DNA of 7,224 nt from Muribaculaceae bacterium (GCA_021443235.1 JABUUJ010000046.1:22972-30195), one strand, 5' to 3'; positions 1-7,032 are shown, counted from the first letter of the stretch. The notes: generated by a model not told the origin, from the sequence alone. Made by a program: numbers and translations.

Positions 1-468
1 AATTCCTATGACGACCCACGTTCCTACAAGATTTTCAACTACGACTGCCACAGCACCGGTCACTTTCTTGACCTCTCGATAGGCTACTACTTCGGCGAGA
101 AAGTGCCTCTGCAACTGTCGTGGGCTACCATCATCGCCGGACGTGACCGCGGCATCAACAACAAGGGCGAAGAGGTGCAGCGCTACTCTAACTATGTGAG
201 CGCCAGCTATAAGGTGTTTGAGAACGACAAGTTTGTCATCACACCCTCGATTGGCGCTACTTTCGCATTCCGCAACACGCTCAACGACAAAGGCGAGAAC
301 AAGGCTACTTTCTATGGCAACAAGGCCTGTGTCAACGACATCCGCCTCAATGCCACCTACAAGCTCAAAATTCGCAGCTACATGATTCCCGTAAGCGCTA
401 TAGTTATGTGGAATCCCGAGGCCAACAGGGGCTACTTCGGTGCCTCAGCAACGCTGTTCAGCATGTAA
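1..468 (+). CDS. Probable outer-membrane beta-barrel protein, C-terminal part (5' end outside window)
   Basis: The reading frame is open from base 1 and ends at TAA 466-468, so only the last 155 codons are present. A GTG at 103 is in frame, but coding clearly continues upstream of it, so it is not the start. The visible protein is a run of alternating polar and hydrophobic stretches with aromatic residues at their edges (DLSIGYYFG, LQLSWATIIAG, YVSASYKVF, FVITPSIGATFAF, IRLNATYKL, MIPVSAIVMW, GYFGASATLFSM), separated by short polar turns such as NDKGEN. This is the pattern of antiparallel membrane beta-hairpins. The chain ends on a strand-like segment with a phenylalanine three residues from the end, as is common in outer-membrane barrels. 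No ligand or substrate can be assigned. It is followed by a strong terminator, so it is not co-transcribed with the beta-galactosidase. A soluble beta-rich periplasmic protein is the alternative. Confidence 0.7.
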   Translation, partial: NSYDDPRSYKIFNYDCHSTGHFLDLSIGYYFGEKVPLQLSWATIIAGRDRGINNKGEEVQRYSNYVSASYKVFENDKFVITPSIGATFAFRNTLNDKGENKATFYGNKACVNDIRLNATYKLKIRSYMIPVSAIVMWNPEANRGYFGASATLFSM

Positions 469-495
469 AAGCCCGTTTTTAGACAACTCTACAAG

Positions 496-526
496 GGGTG
501 CTGCCACACAGGTAGCACCCTTTTTT
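496..526 (+). terminator. Rho-independent terminator of the beta-barrel gene
   Basis: Bases 496-505 pair with 511-520 in a 10-bp stem (one G-T wobble at 503/513) around a 5-base ACACA loop. Six T residues follow directly at 521-526. It lies 28 bases after the stop codon of the barrel gene. This is a textbook intrinsic terminator. Confidence 0.9.
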
Positions 527-560
527 GCGCTTTGGTTGAAAAAAATAAAAAGTTTGGGCG

Positions 561-596
561 TTTGTTTTTATATTAGCGAAACTTCTATTAATTTTG
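561..596 (+). promoter_or_regulatory. Bacteroidota-type promoter for the beta-galactosidase gene
   Basis: TAATTTTG at 589-596 matches the Bacteroidota -7 consensus TAnnTTTG exactly. A TTTG at 561-564 is the candidate -33 element. The 24-base gap between them is longer than the roughly 20 bases usual for this class, so the upstream element is the weaker half of the call. Transcription would start near 603, giving a leader of about 30 bases. The site lies after the upstream terminator and before the lacZ-type start codon, as expected. Confidence 0.55.
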
Positions 597-610
597 CAAC
601 TGAACATTAC

Positions 611-637
611 ATGAAACTAAATTACATCACTATATGA
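611..637 (+). promoter_or_regulatory. 8-codon leader mini-ORF overlapping the beta-galactosidase start (ATGA)
   Basis: An ATG at 611 opens a frame encoding MKLNYITI and stops at TGA 635-637. This overlaps the beta-galactosidase start ATG at 634-636 in the ATGA arrangement typical of translational coupling. It would be the first AUG in the predicted short leader. No Shine-Dalgarno is seen before either start. It may be chance in AT-rich sequence, so translation is unproven. Confidence 0.25.
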
Positions 638-3600
638 ATAAGCTCCTTTCCTTGCTGATGGCAACCTGTGCCTTGACGGTTTTTTCGCAATCGTTTAACG
701 AGTGGCACGACCTGCAGGTCAACAGTGTTAACCGTTTGCCTTATCACACATCGTTTTTCGCCTACGAAAGCCGTGAACTCGCCCTCGCTGGCGACATGGC
801 CAAGTCAAGCCGATACCTCTCGCTGAATGGCAACTGGAAATTCCACTATGTGGAGAATGCCGACCAACGCCCCACCGATTTCTACAAGAGCAATCTCGAC
901 GACTCGCAGTGGCGCACCATGCCCGTGCCAGGAATGTGGGAACTCAATGGCTGTGGCGACCCCGTGTATGTCAATATTGGTTTCGCTTGGCGTGGTCATT
1001 TCAAGAATAATCCGCCCGAGGTGCCTATAAAGGATAACCACGTGGGCAGCTATAGGCGCACTATCGAGGTGCCTGCGTCATGGAAAGGTCAGCAGGTGAT
1101 AGCCCACTTTGGTTCGGTGACCTCATGCATCTACCTTTATGTCAATGGAAAGTTTGTGGGCTACAGCGAAGACAGCAAGGTTGCTTGCGAGTTTGATGTG
1201 ACAAAGTACATTAAGCCTGGCAAGAATCTCATTGCTTTCCAAGTGATGCGATGGTGCGACGGCAGCTATTGCGAGGATCAGGACTTCTGGCGGCTCTCGG
1301 GCGTGGCTCGCGATAGTTACCTCTATTGCCGCGACAAGGCCGAACATATCGACGACATGCGCATCAACACCACCCTCGCCAACGACTACCATGATGGTGT
1401 AATGACCATTTCATCTGCTTCAACTAAGCCTTTAATCTACACTCTGCTTGACGCTGATGGTCACATTGTTGCAACAGGAGATAAGGTTACTGTAAAGAAC
1501 GTAAAGCAGTGGAATGCCGAGGTGCCTTACCTCTACACTCTCGTTGCCGAACTGAAGGGCAAGTCGCCCTCTTATATAGTCCAAAAAGTAGGCTTCCGCA
1601 GCGTTGAAATTAAGAACAGCCAACTGCTTGTCAATGGTCAACCTATCATCATAAAGGGCGCTAATCGTCACGATCTTGACCCCGATGGGGGTTATGTGGT
1701 TAGCCGTGAGCGCATGTTGCAAGACGTGCTGCTAATGAAGCAATTTAACATTAACGCTGTGCGTACCTGCCACTATCCCGACGACCCTTATTTCTATGAG
1801 TTATGCGACCTCTATGGCCTATATGTTGTTGCCGAGGCCAACCAGGAGTCGCACGGCTTTGGGTACGAGGATACTGCCGAGTCAAAAAAACCGGCCTTCG
1901 CTAAGCAAATTTTGGAACGCAATCAGCACAATGTGCTCACTCATTTCAATCACCCAAGCATCATTATCTGGAGTCTGGGCAACGAGACTTGCGACGGACC
2001 CAACTTCACCGCCGCTTACAAGTGGATAAAATCGGTCGACAGTCAGCGCCCCATTCACTATGAGCGCGCCATCAAGGGCGAAAACACCGACATCTTCTGC
2101 CCCATGTATTACCATCCACGCGATTGTGAGAAATATGCCCAATCGACAGCCCCCGAAGACGCTAAACCGCTCATCCAGTGTGAGTATAGTCACGCCATGG
2201 GCAACTCAAGTGGTGGTTTCAAGGAGTATATGGAGCTCGTGCGTAAGTACCCTAAATATCAAGGTGGTTTCATCTGGGACTTTGTTGACCAGGCCTTGCG
2301 TTACACCTATCCCGATGGCACGACGGGTTACCGCTATGGCGGCGATTACAACAACTACGATGCAACCGACAACAATTTCAACTGTAACGGCCTCATATGC
2401 CCCGACCGCGTGCCAAATCCGCAGATGTACGAGGTAGGTTATTTCTATCAGAACATCTGGGCAGAGGCAATTGACCTTGCAAAGGGCAAGATCGGCGTTA
2501 CCAACGAGTTCTTCTTCCGCAACCTTGACGGTATCGAACTGTGGTGGGAACTCACCGTCAATGGCAAGCGTGTACAGGATGGAACTGTGCAAAAACTTGA
2601 CATTGAGCCACAAAGCTGTGCCACCATTACGTTGCCTTACACGCTTCCCAAGTTTGGCAACGACGATGTGATGCTAAACATCAAGTTTGTGAGCACCGAG
2701 CGTAGCGACTATGAGAAACTCTATGGCTGCTTCTATAATGACTGCATGGCCTATTGCCAACTTGTTATCAACGAGGCAAAACCTGACTTTAGTAATGTGC
2801 CAGGCGTTGTAAATCACACCATTGAGGGTGGGGCAGTAGTGCTCTCGTCCGATAACGCGCTGATTGCTTTCGACACCAAGACTGGTCTGATTTCGTCGTG
2901 GACGGTCAAGGGTGTGAGCATGCTGGGGCATCGTGGCACGATTAAGCCCAACTTCTGGCGTGCGGTGACCGACAACGATATGGGCGCTGGTTTGCAGAAG
3001 AGATATGCCGCATGGCGCAATCCCTTGATGAACTTAGTGGGAGACCTTGAGGTGAAATCGCTTGCCGATGGCGAGGCACAGGTTAAAGCCAAGTATCGCT
3101 TGCCCGATGTGAAGTGCAATCTAACAATGACCTACACTATTAATGCCCATGGAGGTATTGACTGTGATATGGCGCTTGAGCCCGATACCGATGCCACGGT
3201 GCCTTGCATGCTACGCTATGGCGTGGTGGCGCAGTTGCCTGCAAGCATGAAGTATAGCAATTACATGGGCCGTGGTCCTCATGAGAACTACATCGACCGC
3301 AGGGAGTCGCAATTATTGGGTTTATATTCGACCGATGCCGAGAAGATTTTCTACCCCTACATTCGCCCGCAAGAGACTGGCAACCACTGCGATGTGCGCT
3401 GGTGGCAGCAGACCGACATCAACGGCGTGGGCATCAAGGCCGAGGCCTACGATCGATCGGCAAAGCCTGATTTTGGGTGGGGTAGTGTGGCTGCGCTGTG
3501 CTACGACATTGACGAGCTCGACGAGGGCGACGACAAGCACCAGCGCCATCCCGAGCAGCTCAAACGCTCACGATATGTTAACCTTTTCGTCGACCTTGCA

Positions 3601-3741
3601 CAGGCAGGGGTTGGTGGCATCGATAGCTGGAGCTGGAATGCCGAGGCGCTCGAAAACTACCGCCTCCCCCTCAAGCCACGCACGCTCAAGTTCCGCCTCA
3701 CACCCACGACACCTGCAAAGTCACCCGCAGTAATTAAGTAA
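634..3741 (+). CDS. Secreted LacZ-type GH2 beta-galactosidase
   Basis: This enzyme hydrolyses terminal beta-D-galactosides and probably acts in the periplasm. Its 1035 residues are close to E. coli LacZ (1024). Residues 1-19 form a Sec signal peptide (KLLSLLMATCALTVFSQ core). Approximate domains are sugar-binding jelly roll 30-230, Ig-like 235-325, TIM barrel 327-605, second Ig-like (DUF4981-type) 615-715, and C-terminal Bgal_small_N 735-1025. Key residues by motif comparison with E. coli are acid/base E451 (WSLGNET), nucleophile E517 (QCEYSHAMGNS), Mg-site E405 and H407 (NQESHG), H346 (NRHD), H380 (CHYP), H520, D209 (DGSY) and W999 (GGIDSW). All appear intact. The start ATG 634 is fixed by an in-frame TGA at 601-603 with no other start between. 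The gene stands alone, with a terminator on each side and no SusCD genes in view. It has 24 cysteines, some beside the active site. The lacZ name fits the family, but a different galactoside or related glycoside as true substrate cannot be excluded. Confidence 0.95.
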   Translation: MNKLLSLLMATCALTVFSQSFNEWHDLQVNSVNRLPYHTSFFAYESRELALAGDMAKSSRYLSLNGNWKFHYVENADQRPTDFYKSNLDDSQWRTMPVPGMWELNGCGDPVYVNIGFAWRGHFKNNPPEVPIKDNHVGSYRRTIEVPASWKGQQVIAHFGSVTSCIYLYVNGKFVGYSEDSKVACEFDVTKYIKPGKNLIAFQVMRWCDGSYCEDQDFWRLSGVARDSYLYCRDKAEHIDDMRINTTLANDYHDGVMTISSASTKPLIYTLLDADGHIVATGDKVTVKNVKQWNAEVPYLYTLVAELKGKSPSYIVQKVGFRSVEIKNSQLLVNGQPIIIKGANRHDLDPDGGYVVSRERMLQDVLLMKQFNINAVRTCHYPDDPYFYELCDLYGLYVVAEANQESHGFGYEDTAESKKPAFAKQILERNQHNVLTHFNHPSIIIWSLGNETCDGPNFTAAYKWIKSVDSQRPIHYERAIKGENTDIFCPMYYHPRDCEKYAQSTAPEDAKPLIQCEYSHAMGNSSGGFKEYMELVRKYPKYQGGFIWDFVDQALRYTYPDGTTGYRYGGDYNNYDATDNNFNCNGLICPDRVPNPQMYEVGYFYQNIWAEAIDLAKGKIGVTNEFFFRNLDGIELWWELTVNGKRVQDGTVQKLDIEPQSCATITLPYTLPKFGNDDVMLNIKFVSTERSDYEKLYGCFYNDCMAYCQLVINEAKPDFSNVPGVVNHTIEGGAVVLSSDNALIAFDTKTGLISSWTVKGVSMLGHRGTIKPNFWRAVTDNDMGAGLQKRYAAWRNPLMNLVGDLEVKSLADGEAQVKAKYRLPDVKCNLTMTYTINAHGGIDCDMALEPDTDATVPCMLRYGVVAQLPASMKYSNYMGRGPHENYIDRRESQLLGLYSTDAEKIFYPYIRPQETGNHCDVRWWQQTDINGVGIKAEAYDRSAKPDFGWGSVAALCYDIDELDEGDDKHQRHPEQLKRSRYVNLFVDLAQAGVGGIDSWSWNAEALENYRLPLKPRTLKFRLTPTTPAKSPAVIK

Positions 3742-3745
3742 ATTA

Positions 3746-3775
3746 GGGGGCTGCGTCACACTTGGCGCAGCCCCC
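3746..3775. terminator. Shared hairpin terminator between convergent genes
   Basis: Bases 3746-3757 pair with 3764-3775 in a 12-bp stem (GGGGGCTGCG paired with CGCAGCCCCC, then a T-G wobble and a C-G pair) around a 6-base loop. It begins 4 bases after the beta-galactosidase stop and ends 20 bases before the esterase stop on the other strand, so it can serve both. The tract after the hairpin is ATTGTCTTTTA on the plus strand and TAATTTACTT on the minus strand. Neither is a perfect T-run. Confidence 0.8.
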
Positions 3776-3795
3776 ATTGTCTTTTAGTGTCCTTG

Positions 3796-4539
3796 TTATT
3801 CAAGCACTTTAGGAATGAAATACACAATTTGCTTGAGCCACCATGGCCAGTCATGGTTGACGTCGTGGCCCCAATAGTCGATCCATGCGGGAATGCCTTT
3901 CTCCTGCAGCACCTTCTCAAGCCTCCGCGTACTGTCGATCATGTCCTCTTCCCATGCGCCTTGCCCCACGCAGATGATGATGTTGCGCTTGCGGTAAAGC
4001 TCAATGTAAGGATGGTTGTCGGGCATGTTGGGCAGGAAGTCGAGCGGCGAGTTGTCATAGACCATACTGTTGTTGTAGTTCAGTCCGAAGAAGAAATCGG
4101 CGTGATAAAATCCACTTAACGAGATGGTTGTGTCAAATAGGTCGGGACGACGGAAGAAGAAATTGGCTGCGTGGAATGCTCCCATGCTGCAGCCTGTGGC
4201 GATAAAGGTCTCGCCCGGTGTGCTCACTACGGGAATGAGCTCATTGATGATATAGTTGAACCAGCGTTCTTGCAAGTCGATGCGCTGCTGGATGTTTCCA
4301 CCCACAGCCGACCAACTGTCCTTGTCAACGCTATCAACACTTATCACGCGTATCTTTCCGCTCTCAATCCATGGCGCAAGCGCCTCGATCATGCCAAAGT
4401 TCTCATAGTCGAAGAAACGGCCGTCTTGTGGCGGAAACACCATCACGGGATGCCCGCCTTCGCCATATACCTTATATTCCATGTCGCGACACAGCGACTG
4501 GCTGTAATGCTTGTGGTGTTCTCTCTTGAAGTTACTCAT
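3796..4539 (-). CDS. Alpha/beta-hydrolase-fold esterase (esterase D / PF00756-like)
   Basis: This is a 247-residue protein with no signal peptide, so probably cytoplasmic. The nucleophile elbow GCSMG puts the catalytic serine at S118. The C-terminal WGHDVNHDWPWW block holds the likely catalytic histidine (H229 in the HDW motif, or H225). The acid is probably E197 or E198 in GQGAWEED after a late beta-strand. The early segment VMVFPPQDGRFFDYENFGM (about 33-50) is where this fold places the oxyanion hole and cap. Size and motif order fit the putative-esterase family, whose members cleave acyl esters or thioesters or transfer acyl groups. The start ATG 4539 lies 9 bases after the stop of the ATP-grasp gene with no Shine-Dalgarno, which suggests one operon and coupled translation. 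The substrate is unknown. The neighbour suggests that it releases, edits or activates a product or intermediate of the ligase. Confidence 0.85.
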   Translation of the reverse strand: MSNFKREHHKHYSQSLCRDMEYKVYGEGGHPVMVFPPQDGRFFDYENFGMIEALAPWIESGKIRVISVDSVDKDSWSAVGGNIQQRIDLQERWFNYIINELIPVVSTPGETFIATGCSMGAFHAANFFFRRPDLFDTTISLSGFYHADFFFGLNYNNSMVYDNSPLDFLPNMPDNHPYIELYRKRNIIICVGQGAWEEDMIDSTRRLEKVLQEKGIPAWIDYWGHDVNHDWPWWLKQIVYFIPKVLE

Positions 4540-4548
4540 AGTGTGCTG

Positions 4549-5742
4549 TTATTTTCTCGTTTTCACGAGGTTAGTGAAATCTTCTACCTCCTCAAGTGTG
4601 TTGAGGCGGGCAACAATCTGCTCATTGCCCATTGCCGAGGCAAGGACATCGGGCATGCGGGTGTGCATCATGATGCGCTGTCCATAGCGGCGATATATCT
4701 CGTCCATCGACGTTACATACTGATACATATCGCGACGGCTTGCATAGGCGCAGAAGAATTTATCGCCCAGCGGTGTGCGACTCTCATCAAATGCCACCAT
4801 GTCGGCCCAAATCTTGTAAACGTCGGTACTGTGGGCATAGTTCATCATGTCGGGGGTGTCGGCTCCAGCCGGACGCACGTTGACCTCCAGTGCCACAAAG
4901 TCGCCCTCCTTGCCCAGCTCGGCATGGTCGCGGGTGAGGCAGAAGAACTCCATGTGCACAAAGCGGCGAGTGATGCCAAAGGCCTTCACCGTTTTGCGGC
5001 CCAGCTCGCGCAGTGCCTCGGGCACTTCCTTGGCGATGCAGTAGGTGAGCTCATCATTATTGTTCACAATATCCATAATCGAGGGCGGGAACATAGCCAT
5101 TGACTCAAAAATGGGCTCGCCCTTTGAGTTGATGATGGCATCATAGGAGCGGATGTTGCCGCTGATAAACTGCTCCATCACATAGTCCTGATAGTTGGGG
5201 TCGTTGTCAAGGAAGTCGCGCAACTCGTCGTCGTTGCTCACCTTGAAGGTGTGGGCTGCACCCACGCCACGGTCGGGCTTCACAATCACGGGGTAACCTA
5301 TACGCTTCACAAAGTCCCATGCAGCCTCTTTGCCTGCCACCAGGGCCAGTTGGCGCGCTGTGGGAATGCCCGCTTGCTCATACAGCCTTTTCTGACTGCT
5401 CTTCTCCATTATATCGTTGATGTGGTCGCCTTGAATGCCGGTGGTGACGCCAAACTGCCGGCGCAGGCGGGCATCTTGACGCAGCCAGTACTCGTTGTTC
5501 GACTCAATCCAGTCGATAAACCCATATTTGTGGGCAAAGAATGCCACTGCGCGATACACTTGCTCGTAGTTTTCAAGCGACTCAACGCGGTAATACTCGG
5601 TTAACGACTCCTTAAGTTCATAACTCAGTGCATCATAAGGCGCATCGGCAATACCAAGAACATTAACGCCATTGGCCTTCAATCCAGCGCAAAACTCCCA
5701 ATAATTAGCGGGAAAATTTGGAGAGATAAAGATGAAATTCAT
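4549..5742 (-). CDS. ATP-grasp domain ligase of unknown substrate
   Basis: This 397-residue cytoplasmic enzyme is predicted to couple ATP hydrolysis to formation of an acyl-phosphate and then an amide, peptide-like or ester bond. Residues 1-100 look like a pre-ATP-grasp Rossmann-like domain (strand FIFISPNFP, then GVNVLGIAD). The ATP-grasp core spans about 110-315. K155 in PVIVKPDRGVGAA is the nucleotide-binding lysine, with a small glycine-rich loop. VMEQFISG (E190) is the hinge strand. HMEFF (E265) and ALEVNVRPAG (E286, N288) carry the metal-binding acidic and asparagine residues. The last 80 residues have no motif I recognise. Such proteins are often labelled carbamoyl-phosphate synthase or biotin carboxylase, but the length and lone domain do not fit either. 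Start ATG 5742 is preceded by AAGGA with only 3 bases of spacing. The esterase follows after 9 bp. A role in making a small peptide or conjugated metabolite is inference. Confidence 0.85.
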   Translation of the reverse strand: MNFIFISPNFPANYWEFCAGLKANGVNVLGIADAPYDALSYELKESLTEYYRVESLENYEQVYRAVAFFAHKYGFIDWIESNNEYWLRQDARLRRQFGVTTGIQGDHINDIMEKSSQKRLYEQAGIPTARQLALVAGKEAAWDFVKRIGYPVIVKPDRGVGAAHTFKVSNDDELRDFLDNDPNYQDYVMEQFISGNIRSYDAIINSKGEPIFESMAMFPPSIMDIVNNNDELTYCIAKEVPEALRELGRKTVKAFGITRRFVHMEFFCLTRDHAELGKEGDFVALEVNVRPAGADTPDMMNYAHSTDVYKIWADMVAFDESRTPLGDKFFCAYASRRDMYQYVTSMDEIYRRYGQRIMMHTRMPDVLASAMGNEQIVARLNTLEEVEDFTNLVKTRK

Positions 5743-5763
5743 ATTTCCTTATAAATTTTTGTG

Positions 5764-5771
5764 CAACATTA
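5764..5771 (-). promoter_or_regulatory. Weak candidate -7 element for the ATP-grasp/esterase operon
   Basis: On the minus strand this site reads TAATGTTG, seven of eight matches to TAnnTTTG including the free positions. It is 22-29 bases upstream of the ATP-grasp ATG. No TTTG lies at the right distance upstream. Its flank is instead the 16-bp inverted repeat, which would overlap the RNA polymerase footprint. Read-through from the gate-domain gene is the alternative. Confidence 0.3.
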
Positions 5772-5773
5772 CA

Positions 5774-5829
5774 AAATGCTTTTTATTATTCATAATTTTT
5801 TGTCAAAAATTTGATAATAAAAAGCATTT
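5774..5829. repeat. Perfect 16-bp inverted repeat in the leader of the ATP-grasp gene
   Basis: AAATGCTTTTTATTAT (5774-5789) is exactly repeated in reverse complement at 5814-5829. Between the arms, AATTTTT (5794-5800) and AAAAATT (5805-5811) form a second 7-bp stem around the loop TGTC. Together they make one long, mostly A/T hairpin. It lies between the stop of the gate-domain gene (5863) and the ATG of the ATP-grasp gene (5742), both on the minus strand. It may be a terminator of the first gene, an operator or attenuator for the second, or a small mobile-repeat remnant. No clean T-run follows on the minus strand. Confidence 0.8.
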
Positions 5830-5862
5830 ATGTCGGTTTTACTCTTATTTTTAAATATTTTT

Positions 5863-7032
5863 TTACATTATGCCATTTCCGGCAATTAGGGTGATTAGAG
5901 CAAACATCAAGTGGGCCGTGATGCCTGCCACCAGGCCGCCCACGGTGTGCGATGCAATTGCTTTGGGCGTGAGGTTGCGGTAGCCCAGCGAGTCGAGCAT
6001 TGCGGTGTGGGTGCTCAGGTAGCCGCTCCAGCACATGCCTATGGCTGTAAACACAGCAATGGCGTTGGCGTCAATCCATCCATTCGTAGCAAAGGTGGGA
6101 ATAAGCCCCAGTGCTGCGCCCACTGCTCCAAGTGCGGTGATAGGAAAGGCAACAAGATGCGGGTCGTTGAACCCAAAGAGCCACTGGAATATGAAATTGA
6201 TTTTCTGTGCAAGGTAGGGTAGGAGTTCTACTCCTTGATAGGCGGCTCCGGTATAGCCTCCTTCGCCCGCGCCAAAGGTGAGCATCATCACAAAGGTTGA
6301 GATGATGAGCACGCCGGGAATAATCTCCACGCCGCAGCGCACACCGTCCTTGCCACCGTCGAGCAACGCGTTAAGAATGCGCACAAAGAGCGAGTCTTTA
6401 GTTTCATGCTCCTCGTCGTCAACATTGTAGTTGGCGTTCTCTTCGCCATCGACCACCTCTTCGGTGGCATATTGCGGGTAGTCGCGCAGCACAAGCCGCT
6501 GCATCATGCGCGTCGACACTATGCAACCCACAAAGGCTCCCACCAAGCCCACCAGCGGTGCCACAAAATAGCCGTGCCCCATCATCGACACAATCACCAG
6601 CATGCCCATGCCAAACGCCGTGCCAAAGTTGGTGAGCGAGATAAACTGCACTTTCTTGAAGTAGGTGCTGAATCGCTTGTCGTGTGCCAACGAGATAATG
6701 GCGGGGTTGTCGCTAAGGAAGGTAAGTACAGCTCCCAGCGACGCCACGCCGGGCATGTGAAACAACGGTCGCATGAGCGGCTTGAGCAACTGTTCAATGA
6801 TGTGTACCACGCCAAATTCCATGAATATCTTGCCCAGCGCACCCGTTAGTACACATATCGCCATAAGGTAAAGCACAGTGTTAAGTAACAGGTCGTGAGC
6901 CGTATACATCATAGTCTTGAGCATATTTGACATGCCCATCATCCATGCCAGATATCCAAAAATCACACCCACTGTCGTCAGGCAGATAATGCCCGAAACG
7001 GTCTTTTGCTTGTTGTCGCTTTTAATAGCCAT
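5863..7032 (-). CDS. Gate-domain (nucleoside-recognition-like) integral membrane protein
   Basis: This is a 389-residue inner-membrane protein. Hydrophobic segments lie at about 13-33, 46-64, 95-115, 128-152, 154-174, 236-256, 291-313, 322-340 and 357-387. Two halves, about 45-175 and 230-385, appear related in layout. They are joined by a hydrophilic acidic loop (184-212) rich in D and E. The first half contains FLSDNPAIISLAHDKRF and SLTNFGTAFGMG; the second has FNDPHLVAFPITALGAVGAA. This fits the Gate (PF07670) proteins found in nucleoside transporters, FeoB, YjiH and SpmA/SpmB, where such modules line a transport path. The substrate is unknown. The open frame extends to an ATG at 7194, but the start at 7032 (MAIKSDN) is chosen because the extension is charged and unlike the family, and because a good promoter lies inside it at 7078-7109. 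The family call is from pattern memory and is less sure than the membrane call. Confidence 0.75.
   Translation of the reverse strand: MAIKSDNKQKTVSGIICLTTVGVIFGYLAWMMGMSNMLKTMMYTAHDLLLNTVLYLMAICVLTGALGKIFMEFGVVHIIEQLLKPLMRPLFHMPGVASLGAVLTFLSDNPAIISLAHDKRFSTYFKKVQFISLTNFGTAFGMGMLVIVSMMGHGYFVAPLVGLVGAFVGCIVSTRMMQRLVLRDYPQYATEEVVDGEENANYNVDDEEHETKDSLFVRILNALLDGGKDGVRCGVEIIPGVLIISTFVMMLTFGAGEGGYTGAAYQGVELLPYLAQKINFIFQWLFGFNDPHLVAFPITALGAVGAALGLIPTFATNGWIDANAIAVFTAIGMCWSGYLSTHTAMLDSLGYRNLTPKAIASHTVGGLVAGITAHLMFALITLIAGNGIM

Noticed and set aside
103..468. GTG at 103 as the start of the barrel gene
   Set aside because: The frame is open and barrel-like back to base 1, including the strand DLSIGYYFG before this codon, so the gene begins outside the window.
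440..637. A 65-codon plus-strand frame covering the terminator and the beta-galactosidase leader
   Set aside because: It reads through the hairpin terminator and its composition is not protein-like. Only its last 8 codons (from 611) are kept, as a possible leader mini-ORF.
634..700. Lipoprotein signal at C12 of the beta-galactosidase
   Set aside because: The residues before C12 are M-A-T, which is a poor lipobox, and the hydrophobic stretch continues after the cysteine, so a standard Sec signal peptide is more likely.
3272..3733. A 153-codon frame inside the beta-galactosidase gene, plus strand
   Set aside because: It is rich in Ser, Thr and Arg with no domain, and is an out-of-frame shadow of the conserved C-terminal GH2 domain.
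4171..5103. A 310-codon plus-strand open frame antisense to the ligase and esterase
   Set aside because: It spans the junction of two well-supported genes, its predicted protein is rich in His, Cys and Ala with no recognisable motif, and it arises from codon bias in the opposite strand.
4549..5742. Naming the ATP-grasp protein as carbamoyl-phosphate synthase large subunit or biotin carboxylase
   Set aside because: It is a single ATP-grasp unit of 397 residues with no duplicated synthetase half, and no biotin carrier or glutaminase partner is nearby.
6406..6849. A 147-codon plus-strand frame antisense to the gate-domain gene
   Set aside because: The translation is His- and Arg-rich low-complexity sequence, typical of the reverse frame of a membrane protein gene.
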